From: Macrocystis pyrifera
Taxonomy: Eukaryota; Sar; Phaeophyceae; Laminariales; Laminariaceae
Direction: 5' to 3'
Assembly: GCA_031763025.1 (NCBI GenBank)
Contig: JASSKH010000005.1
Coordinates: 9,828,849 to 9,892,848 of the forward strand
Length of the DNA stretch: 64,000 nucleotides
Below are positions 26,201 to 38,200 of this stretch, one piece after another (position 1 is the first letter of the stretch; each line of letters opens with the position of its first letter). The translations under genes and the position numbers were made by a program. The notes under the pieces were generated by a model. That model saw only the letters and a list, made by a program, of their open reading frames with translations. It did no database searches and was not told the DNA's origin.

Positions 26201-29200
26201 TGGGATGTCTGCTTTAGAGTCCCACTTGGACGATTCTGCTTCACAGCTGAGTATGGTATTGTTAGAGTTGACCACCGTCCCCCGACTGTTACTGCAACAG
26301 GCTCAACGTGCCCGGTGCCGGCCACGATGGCGACATTGCTAGCTGGAGGACGGACCCTTCTCGTTGTCAAGCCAGTTTTGCGCGGGACCAGCGATACAGA
26401 GCCGGGGGTGTTGGGCTCGCCACTTGACGCAGTTTCCTGCCCAGGGGATGGGCAGGCGACGAACATCTCTGGATCTGCTTCAGCAGACGAGTTTGAAGAG
26501 GTACTCTTTTACACGAACGAACTTGAGGGACGTTTTTTCTCAACGTTCCCCCGCGTGCCGCCGTCCGGTTTGGTTGGTATGGTTTGCTCGCGGTGTGATG
26601 ATGTTATCTATCCACACTCCGCACACGCACCGATCTACGGCAGTAACCTGGCACCAGTATGTACTGTTTTCCGAACGGCTTGAAACAAACCCACATCAGC
26701 CCCCCCGTTGCCAGTTACACTCAAGTAATTGCAACTCCATCATAAACTGTGTTTGAACCATGAGCGCCTCATTGATTAACGTCATGACCCCCACCCCGAG
26801 AAAGCGACTATGTGGCGTTGTACTGTCGGCTCCCTGCTCGGAATCTCCTGCGATGTCGCGAAATATGCCTGAAACTGAGCTCGAAGTCGTTCTCATTTGA
26901 CACCGCAGGCGACACTTGCGCTCCCAGATCCCACCGAATGGGAACGAGAAGCCACAGAAAACGCGCACTACCACCAGACCCTGGAATTCGCCCCTGTACC
27001 AACCCCTTGGCACGGCGCGGCAAGGGGCTCCGTCGGATTTACCCCTGGCAGCGGCCAAGCCAGAGGGTCTCGGCTCAACGAGAGGTCTATTTTCTGCGGG
27101 GTGTCCGCGGCGAGACGGCAGGCCCAGAGTGCTGGGCGCGATAGGGGGCGAAGCCGAGGAAGGGTTGGGCAGGTAACGGTGCTGTCCTTCGAGCCGACCC
27201 TGTCGCTGACGAATCTTCTGGCGACGCGAGCAGACGTGCGGCTATCTTGCCGCTCTCTTGCAGAGGGTAAGTCGCGCGGTTGGTTTACCTAGTTGTGTAT
27301 CGTTCCTGTTATATACGCTCCGTATTTGTTTGTGGTGCCATGAATGTGAAGGATGAATCGCGACGCTTTCCAGGCTCATTTGGAGGCACGATACTTTTCG
27401 GATGTTTTGCGTGTTTCGTGGAGCGCCGCGACCGGTCGACCCTGCCGCTGACAATGCTAGCGCGGGAAGTTTGTGCAACTGGAATGATGTATCATTTATT
27501 GCTACCGCTCGAAGAACGATAGTGGCCGTTTGTTGTAAGATTGTTGCCCCCCTTGTCCGTGTTGTCATTCCTCCGCCACGCGCCCGCGTTCCCCCCCAGC
27601 ACGGGGCCAAGCCCGACCGAGGGATATTGTTTTTCAGTATCGTGCTACAAAAGGTGTTTGTTTTTGATTTTGACTCAAGTGCGTCGGCCCCTTGATTTTG
27701 GCGTGTCCTTCGAATGTTCCAGGAACGTCAATGGCGAGCGGCCCGAGCGCTCTACCCGTCACAGGCGCTTCCCTTTTAGAGGTGAGGCATCCGTTGGTCC
27801 GCAGCCAGTGTTTGATCGACCGTCTTGTGTTTTTCTTGACATCAACTGCCGATTATAGGACAAAGCGAGTGCACGGTTTGTGTTCACAGCCATTTCTCAT
27901 TTTTTCCTACGGGTGCGACATTTGGTTCATTTCATTTCAGGCTTTACAGCCAATTCCGTTTTTGTTTACCCGGGAAGCGAGCTAATCGGCCGTGTGTTCT
28001 CGGAATGAGTTCACGTTGTACACCCCCCAGCAGTACCCGCACCAATAATCTGTCTACTTAACACTGAGGACTGTGCAATCACCGCGACGCAGAGCGGGGC
28101 GGCGGAAACACAAAGAAGCAGGCGGCGAAGGGCACGCCGGCGGCACAGCCATCGCCGACGCGCCCAAAAGGTGGCTGTACCGCCGGCGTGCCCTTGTCTT
28201 TCTGCTTCTTTCCTTGTGCTTCCACTGCCCCGGCTTCGCATTGCAGCGCTTACCCGCCGTCGGTCGATGTCTTCGAACTCCATGGTGTTTCCCTTTTTTC
28301 TCTCTTTCAATGCTTGCGAGTATAATAATAGGTTGTTTTTGAGCAACTGCTGGTTCATTGGGCTTTGCCCGCATGAGCCCGGCTCTCATCGGCGTCGCCA
28401 GTATATAACCCCTACTCTCGTGGAAGTCCCACGTGGAGTGCCAGGGTCAACCCGCTACCGCGGCTGCAGGTTTTCTTCGCGTGATAGAAAAAGGAGAAAG
28501 CCCTTCACGGGTTAAGCGAATAATCGTGGGGTGGCTTGGTAGGTCGTGCAGACACTGGATCGACTTCTGAGTACCGGTCTTATCATGCCCCGTGTTGTAC
28601 CGTTGTCAAGAGAAATAGTACCCTCGGATCGTATGAAGGTCGACGCTTCTTCCATTGGTACACGTGTGGCAATCATTCTACGAACCTCTCTAAATTACGT
28701 CCGTGTTACACAGTAATCATGCCCCCCGGGACCATCTCCAAGCAACGATGCCAGCCAAACCTAAGTTGACGTCAACCCTCAGCTTTTATTTTGAGAAATA
28801 ACCTCCTGTGCTATATTTTTTTCCTTCCGCGCGACAGGCGAACGCAAGGAGGGTCTGGTCGGGCGCAATCGAGCGCGGGACAGAAGTATCTTGGTTTCAC
28901 TGCCCGCCGGGGGAAGAGGTAAGGGGGTCGCCGATAATCATACAGTAGTCTACGCTGCCACACCGTAGCAAGCCTTGTAAAATCCAAGCGGAGCACATCA
29001 GGCAAAAGCCGGCATGTATCATGCTATTTTTTTTTGCCGTTCACGTGGCGTTTGATGCAGAGGATGATGAAACTGCTGTGCTACCTTTGCATCGTGACCT
29101 TTGTGTTCTGGACTACGGTACGCAGGAAAAATCTATACGAAGCGTACCGCCAGGTATTGCTTCGTTCTTCCTACTGTAGATGAATACCAATAGTCTTTCA

Positions 29201-32200
29201 GAACGGTGGTGGAAGACCCCCTGCTGCGTATTGCCCACACGGCAACGTCAACATTTTGCGTGGTCTTTGCGTCTACCTTCCTCGCAGGTGACTCTGGCCG
29301 TCCGTGTGGAAGGCTTTGGGTGGAGCGACGCCGTCACTCTGCCTCTGCCACCGCCCGCCCGAAACCACGACGGTGGAAGCCCCGAGCCAGGAACGGCAGC
29401 GAGATGTGACGCTCAGAGCACCGAAACGAGCGCGGCTAATCCAGCATCTCAGAGGGATGCCAAGCCGCCGCAGCAGCTTTGGCTAAAACACCTCGGCGCG
29501 GGGTCGCGAATGTGGCGGCGTGGTGCACAAGGCCGGGCGGAAAACGCAAACCGAAAAGTGCACGTAGGGCTGAGGGATGCGCAGGGGGGTGAGCTTCGCG
29601 TCAACGCGGAGGTGGCCTTGACCGCGAGTGGTCTGCGACAGGTGCGCTGTTGCAAGTGATTCACACCTCAGACAGATGGATGATCGATTCCTACTCAATG
29701 ATCTAGATCTTTCAGGGCAGGTACATCCCAGAGCTGTATGATCTGTATGATCCAGCTCATGTTGCCGGGTGGGAGCCGTATAGTCTGCATGATCTACAGG
29801 CCATGTTTCCAGGGTTGGATCTGTATTGTACAGATCCTGCGCAACACCCCATGGCGGCAGGCCATAGGATATGTCTGATCTAGGTCGTGGTCTGGCAGAG
29901 GTGTGGAGTGATTTCACAGAGAGGAGGGAGAGAGGTGGGGGGGAGGGGGGGAGGGGAGAGCGTACTCCTTTGTTGCTTGCCTTAGACATTGGACCATTGA
30001 CCACGCATCCCTTTCGAGGGGGGGAGGGGGCGGGGGGTGTACTCGATATCATGGATGGCCGTAGTCGTATGACCATAGACCCTCGCATCCCTAGAATGCC
30101 GGGACGGAACACGTCGGATGTTCACCGACCAGGCAGCAGACATTGCTTGCACAAGGCGCGAAGCGCCCTGCGGTGTTCGGCGAGTCGCATGGAGGGTGAG
30201 CTGCATCCTACTAAGAACCGCTTGTGAGGCGGACTTGCACATGCATGGCAGCTTGACGAGTTAACTCATTTTCCGGTGTGGCCACTTTCAGAGACAGCAA
30301 ATGGGTTTACTATGCAACTGTCTCATGAGTGCCTTACGATAGACACTACGTGATGCGATCACTCCCCTTGTGCGGAGTAAAGGTGTCCCACCCCTCACAA
30401 AGTGTCTACAACTCTATCGTCAGCTGTAACCGACCGCCAAGAAACAAAAACAATATCAGAAAAAAAACGATCCCTGGTTGTCTAGCTCAGGCAGTGAGCG
30501 GCATATTTTACAGTGTCGTTGCAAACCGACGCCAACCCAACCTATTTATAATATATAGGGGGGGGAGACCGGAGGTCCCTTGGCGTGCAACGTTTCTGTT
30601 TGGGCAGTTGCTTCAGGGCCTTCGGCTTCTGCGCGCTTTCGACCGTGGCCAAACCATATTTTCTGCTTCTCAAGGCCACTCCGACAACGACTCCAACTTC
30701 CCCCCCCCCCCCCCCCTGCGGCGTACGGTGACCTCATTATGATGCAGGTCTCGTTGTGGGTGCCCTACTGGGTGGTGAACGCCACCTCGCTCCCGCTGAC
30801 TCTTCAACACTACGCATCGGCACTGGGTGGCAGCGTGCACGACGGAGGCTTTCTACGGCACGGGGGTGCGACCGCCCCGCAGCTGCAGCTGCCCCCGGCG
30901 TACGCTACGTCTACAACCGAGGCGTCGACAACGAGGACCACCTTCGAGGCCGCTTCTGATGCCGAGGACAATACGACGGCGGCTGAACGTGAACGGCGCA
31001 GGGATGCCGCCGGTTTTTCTCATGGCTATACACGGGCGCAGCTTGGGGTTGGGGTAGGGACTGGTGCTTCTGCCACCCTGGCAAGAGCGTCGTCGAAGGA
31101 ACCGGGGTTGGTGGAAGCGGTGGGCCCAGTGCCGCAATCTCCCAAGCTTTTCTCGCAGCCTCCCCAGCTCGGACTGAAGTTCCTCGTGGAGGAGGAAAAA
31201 AGAGAACTTGGTCGAAGCCGCGCATATGTGGGCGAGGAGACGAAGGGGTCTTTCGAGGAGGAGGAGAAGGGGGAAGGCCGGGGGGGGGGCAGTTACAGAA
31301 GACGACGAATACATGCGGTGAGTTGCTGTCATTGATTTTGTGGTGCAATTACATTTTTGAAGTGTAGCGACGCGTCTTGTTTACGACGATATCTATATCA
31401 GGGTGGTGGGGGATGCTTCAAGCCTCGCACCGTAGGAAAAAATATCTGACGGTGGGCTCGAAAGGTTTTCCTATTTCCGCGGGAGCGGGTTCGCGACCAG
31501 CCCACGATGCGCGCTGGCTCATGCAATATTTGTTTTAAGCTTTAATCGCACGGAAAAACTCGCGGCGAGCAAATTGGTGCTTGTGTTTTTGTATGTATTC
31601 GGGTGTGCCGGACTCACCGCGAACGTCATCTCTCTTTGCCTTTTGAACAGGTCGCCTTTGATGCTGTCGCACGATAACACGGAGCAGCGGGTGGAGCGTG
31701 TGCGTGTGTGCTTGCAGGGATCGACGTGGTCCGTCCCCTTTGGCCTAGACGAGGTATCGTACGTTTTGGCGCGAGAGCGCCGGCGATGCGCTCTCAATCG
31801 TTGGTGGTGATTGTGGTGTAGCCGCAGTGTCCGATGCGCCTAACACCAGGGGTGTCACGGGGCATGCTGTAGAGTAGACAGAAACATGGTGGGATTTTAA
31901 GACGAATCCTGCTACATGTTGTCGGACCATTGCCCCAACTGTTCAACGCTCCAGCATGACTTATCTCAAGACACACCCGCGTGAACGTTTACGTGATGAA
32001 TATGGAAAGCACAGGCGGAGGGTGTTGCTATTTTCGCCGTCTTGTCTCAGCCTTGACTCGTTCACCCGCTTCTTATTCGAACCCCCCTCATCGCTCACGA
32101 AGCCCATACGTCGATTTCGGGTTCGTCCGCCAGGACTGGAATGGGGAGTCGCTAGAGGTCAGCGGCAAGCCTACGACGGAATCTAACCAGGGGCAACAGG

Positions 32201-35200
32201 TGGCTGGCAGATGGGGAGCTGCCCGGCGTCGTCGTCGCGCTGAGAGACAGGCTTTCCCGGTCGGGGTCAGCGTCAAGGCGGCCCCCGCCCCGTTTGGTCG
32301 GACGAAGGCAAGTGTTGGCAACTTCATAACTGGAAGCAGTGCGTTCCTCCATACGTGCGATTCCCAGCAAAGCACAGCACAAAAGGCAATGCGCAAAGCA
32401 GTGACGCTGATATGGTCAGCGACTATCCGTCGGACTTCAGGAATGTACGCGTCGTTGCTTGGTATCGACTCCTTGGGTATTTAGTGGCCGTGCCAAGGTT
32501 CGGGGTCACCGGGGTGATTTTTTCATTGCATTCCCTGAGGTCTATCGTTGAGGCGCTTTTTTTTGAGTCGGAGGTATGATCGATACGGCAGCGTAAAAAA
32601 CGTGTGATCGTGGGAGCACCCGATGGCTCCGGGTGCTTCGACCGGAAAAAAATACGCGTCTGCGGGCAGTGCTCACATCGCTGACCACGTAGGATCTACG
32701 TAGGCCCGAAATGTGGTGTGCGACGGGTGGAATGTTAATTGATGTCAGAGGCGTCGCTGGTTTGGCTGTGTAACGTTTGGTGTCGTGCTCCTTTCGGATT
32801 GCGTTGTGCGCGTTTTATGGTAATTCGCCGTAGAGCCCAGCTTGCACGTCCGACCTTGTCGTTGATATCCCTCCCAACATTTTTCTGCTTAGAACTAACT
32901 GCACTCACGTATTTGGGGGGGGAAGCACTCGTAACTAGTGTAGGTTCATTGTTGCAGTGGGACTACCGGCCCCGCTACGCTCGAATCATCACCATTACCA
33001 TTTGCTGTGATTGTACGAACCCAACCGCTTTACCGCTCTCTACATCACTTACCACATTTCCATGACATGCGACGCTTACAGTTTGTCTTTCCTGCTCCCG
33101 CCGTGGTTGTGGACGGTCAGGTGGTGGCGCTGACTCCACGATACGTCCTTGTGAACGCCACGGGCCGTGCAATCGAAGTTCAGCAGGCGGGGTTGGGCGA
33201 AGGCGTAGAACCATTCAAGGTAAGCGCCGGAGGAAAGGTAGATGTATGACATGCCTTCGCGGAGGTGGTGGGTGGATGCCATTTGGGCATCGCTTAGTCG
33301 TGCGGGCCCTTCGGCTTCATGCGCCTACACCACGTCTGATGTGGGCAGTGTTGGACAGGGGCAACCGCTTTTCCTACGGGGCTAGCTATGCCTTGGACGC
33401 TTTTTGCGTGGGGCGCCGGTGTGACCCGCGCGTCGAGGTGGTGCGAAGCCAAGCTTACCGCCAGTTGCGTTGTGTCCGTGCTGCCACGACACCGCTGCAA
33501 CCACACGCATGCGCCTCCGTGCTTCTCGTTTGCAAACCCGCATTTACAGCGAACCTTAACTCTCTTGCCTCCACCTGCCCCTTCTCCCACCTCTGTACGG
33601 GGATGGTTGTTTTCATCCATTGCTCCAACCCCATGACCTGCTTGCTAACAATCAGATCGGCAGCGATGCTCGAGCCGCGTTCCACTGGCCTCGAGCGGGG
33701 GCTGGTGGCTGGTTCGGCGGCGCAGCCGTGGCGGGATCAAAGAACCGGCGATTGGTGTTGCGCTTTGGTGGGAAGGGCTGGGATTGGTCGGGCGAGATTC
33801 TACCCGAGAGCGGAGAGGAATCGACCCTGCGCGTGAGGAACAGTCAAACGCGAGAGGTCGCCTTTGTTCGGGTGGGGGTGTCCATGAAGGATTCATCTGT
33901 TCACCTGGTGAGTACAACCTGTACAGGCTTGTGTGGTCTACCCACGGCAACCTTTCGGTCATTGGGGTGGTATTTCTATGCCCTCGATGGCTTTGACGAG
34001 GGGAAAGTTGTGTGGCAGCGCAGGGCCTCGTCAGATCGGAGGGATGCTGCGGTTCGCTTGCCATGCCGGGGTGCTTTCTCTTCTTGGCATACTGCTCGTT
34101 TGGGTGCGAGACATTTGCAGTTTTTTTATGCGTCATTCACTACACCATGCCTCGCTCTTACGTAGCTGGTAATTAATAAAATTGCGAGAAAGGGGCGGCT
34201 AGAGCGTGGATGTCATGGCGAGTGCATTTTGGGATTTGAGGTGCATTCCGCGGACGAAGTAGCGCTTCAAATCGCTGTAGCAACTCTTCTGCCGTCAGCG
34301 TACCGAAAGTGGCTTGATCGTCCCGCTTATGGGCGACTCGGCTAGATCTACAGGAGTGTGGTTGTTTCGCTCGAGCATACAAATCGGGGGCTGGTATCAC
34401 CAGCTCGGGCATTTCTTCTTGGGTGTTTTTTACAGCTCTAGCCGCACGCCCCCCCCCCCCCTTTTCTTCTTTTCTCCCCGGGCTCCCTACAGCAGCACCA
34501 TTGAATTACCCCGCCCCCTTTCTACTGTCGACCAGGTGTTCCGCAACGAGCTTCCTTCCTTCGCTCCGTATCGAATCGACAACTTCAGTCTCTCGACGTT
34601 GAGGTTAAGACAGGTGAGAGGTTTCGACGAAATCGGATGCTAGATTTGCATACGCATGTAGCCCTGTTTTTTCCACGAACGTCTTTCTCAACGCGATCGC
34701 AAATACCTTCACGGACCCCTTACCCCTTACACTACGCCCCTCCCCCCTTTAGGTTGGCGGAAATGTTGCGGAAACCCTCCTGCCGTATCAGACGTGCCCC
34801 TACAGCTGGGACGAACCCTTGGGGGAGAGGGCTCTTGTCGTCGAGAGAGTGGCCGGGGTGCCTGCTGGCGCGACGCCGCTAGGTCGACGTAGGGGACGCA
34901 CGAATGCTGTTGCAGCCGACACCGACGCTGCTGCCGCTGCGGGCATTGAGAGTGAAACACCCAGTAGAGCTACTGTTGGGAGTGGTGGGGGTGGCGGCAG
35001 CGGGGAGGACGTTTCGGGCGTGTTTGTCGGCGTGTACGGCTTGGACCTCATGAGGCCGTCAACCGTTGTGGGGAACGTACGAATAGGTGGGGCTTTGTGG
35101 GGAAGGGTATGCTACCAGGGTTGGGGGGGATAGGTGAACGTGAGCATGCCCATGCAGTCACGCAGGGGTGCACACAGCGGCACAGGGCTGCTGCAGACCT

Positions 35201-38200
35201 CTTTTTCTTGCTCGTATGCCTGCGATTACGCAGATTGTGTTGGCTCAGCCTCTGTGCCAATGTGCGTCGTCATACTGCCTGCGCTAAAGAATGGTCCGAA
35301 CCAAATAGGCACCTCTATTTGCTTTCGACGGCCTCTCTAGCGCTCACTCGTTTGGCCAAGCAATCGCCCAGATTCTCGAGAGGTGGGATCTATCGTGGGC
35401 GCCGATGGTGTCAAGTGCTCTACCCCCCCGTCTTACCGGGTTCGTCGCCTTCGTTTCGCCGTCGTCCGGCAGATATGATGGTGGACGGGCCCACCCGCGT
35501 GATTCGCTTCACGGACGCTCGGTCGGCGTCGGCGTCATTGCAACGGGACAGGAGCTCTTCCAACGGCAACACCCGTTTGGTACGATTTTTCTTTGTCGAC
35601 GGCAAGCTAACGTGTATACAAGAAGACCACTTTTGCATGTATAGCTGTGTGTTCGGGTTTATTTATCTATGATTGCGGCAGCAGTAGTGGCGAGGCGTGG
35701 TGTCTGCTTGCTGGGTATGCCTACTACCCTCGAGCATGCCTTTCGCCGCCGGTGCCGTCGCCGCCTCGTCGTGCAGTCGCGTGCGTGCTATGTCACCGCA
35801 GCGTTCGCAGGCTTTGGCCCTCAGCTTGCGCGGCTGTAGGCTACCTGACTGAGTAGCGCGTGCACCGTAGATGACGTTCACGTGCGTTGCACAGTACATA
35901 ATTCTCGCCCTCATGGTGGTTGTGATCGTTCTAGCCCACATAACCTTTTGCCCCACCCTTCCGCAGGGCCTAGCTAGCGTTTCGTCGCGGCCGCCGCCGG
36001 AGTTATCGTCCGGCGTGTCACTGGAAGCCACCGTGCGCTTCGCGGGAGTGGGCGTATCTGTGATCGACGCTTCCCCGAGGGAGCTGCTGTACCTGACGGT
36101 GGGAGGAATCTCGCTCGATTACCATCGTGAAGAGCAGGTGATATGATATTCAGGGACGATGAATTTATCCACGACGCGCTCATTGCAAAGGTTTTCCCCT
36201 ATAGCTAGAGCGCAGCAGCCAACGGGGCGATCAAGAAGTGACAGAAGGGACAGCCACGGGGGCGGGTGGGGGCGTTCTCGGTTCCTCATGTGTTTGGGCC
36301 TTGCCTCTGTATCCGGTGGCGCTGACCGTTTGCCTCGCATGAAGGTTTTCGTTTCCACTGATATTTTGTGATCGGTTGCTTCAATGACTGACCGAGTGCG
36401 GCATACTGCGGGTATCGTTGCTCCAGCAGCGGGGAAGCGCTTCAGCAAGCGCATAAATCGCTGCGCTCTGCGTGCGTTTCTTCTTTGGCAGAAAAACTGT
36501 TGTTTTTATAGAGAGGTGCCTTCCCCTTACCCTCAATTCTTAGTTATGGTTGTATACAGGAAACTCAATTTGACGTTTGACGTGTCTTATGTTTTATGCT
36601 GAAATTCTGATAGCACTCGTTGAAGGCCCCATATCTGCTGCCTTTTTTTCTATGCGCATACGTTTCGTTTTTTGTTGGCAGATATAATATTACCAGGTAC
36701 GTATACACCAGGTTTCGGAAGCAGTGCATATCCTTTGGCCCTCGTTCTGGTTGAGTTTAAGAGATTAGGGTTTGGGTTTCGAGTGCTGCTCTGTCGCGCT
36801 GCAATCCTGCGACGGATCGCCAAACAATCCATGTCTGCTATCCCGGATTTCTCTTTTGTCTCGTGCCGCTGCGCAGGGAGAGCGTGTGCGTGTGAACGTC
36901 AGCAAGCTGCAGGTGATACATTTACCTGCAACGTGCGGTAGGCCTTTTATTTAGAGGATATGGGGGAGGATTATGTCGCTGGCTGCAAAAAGTTCGAGAG
37001 ATTTATGTGTTTCTACAAGGAGGGGGGAGGAGGGGTACCCCTGTCGTCTCATCCTTCTACACCGTCTGCCCCGCAGCCGATGCATTGGTCAGTGTCGTGC
37101 TGCCTTTTGTTTCGTCAGTGTCGTGTCTGTTGCAAGGTTAGGTCGTTCGCGTGCGGGTGCACAGCCACGAACCCGTATCTATTTCAGCATCAAGTTTGGA
37201 TTGACGTTAAACTGTCGGAAAAAATCCAGCACACGCGATAGGCGATCGTGGTGTGATTCGAGTCGCTACTGTCGACGAACGTCTTAGATGTGTGTACATG
37301 GTAATAGAGATACGCATTTCCGAACGACGTCCCCCCTTCACATAGCTTCGTACTCGGGTGTTGCCAACTTGCGCTATGCCTATCAAGACCCAGTTACGTA
37401 TCCGCCTACCCTGATCATGTCCACGGCGCTAGAAACAGAATATACATTAAACGTCGTTCTCTTTCCCTCTCGACAATTTACGGGTGCGCTGTCCTTCCTT
37501 CCCCCTTCAGCTCGTGAACACTTCCCTACGCATTTTTTCTTCCCATCGATCATTGTTTTCGAACACCAGGTCGACAATCAGTTGGTGGTCACTCCATACC
37601 CAGCCCTCCTCTACCCCATCATCGAGGCTCTGCCGCCGCGACACGCGGCTGTTAATCGTTCTGCAGACCCCTCTTTCCGTTCGCTTCCTCTGCGGCGAGG
37701 CGTCGGCTCGAGCCTTGCGGGGGTGCAGAGCGATCAGGTGTGTGGTGTGTGCTGTGAACCTACTGCACGTATATATGCCCGTCTATTCCCTGAACAAGTC
37801 TGATGCTTTCTTTTTTCGTTTGTACGCACTCAATTACCCGCGATTCACGTTGCATCATACCCATCCACCGACCGACCGACCCTGCTCTACGCGTATGCTC
37901 CATCCCACCTCTTCTCGTGCCGCTTCATGGTGCGTTGTGCTGGGTTCCTGGCTCCGGGTGCAGACGTGCTTCGAGGCGATTCTGCATCGCGACCTTGGGT
38001 ACACTTGGGTCAACTTCGTCCGCTTAGCCTCTGTGCGTCTGGCGCCCCTAGACGTCAACATCGATATGGCCCTGGTTGATGCCTTGCTGGAATTGTCGAC
38101 TAGGGTCATGGACTTGATGGAGGTAAGTGAGTGCGTTGACACGCAGGGGAACCGCCGCAAAGAGGCTTGTAAACCGATCCTCGAACGTTTCTTGCGTTTG

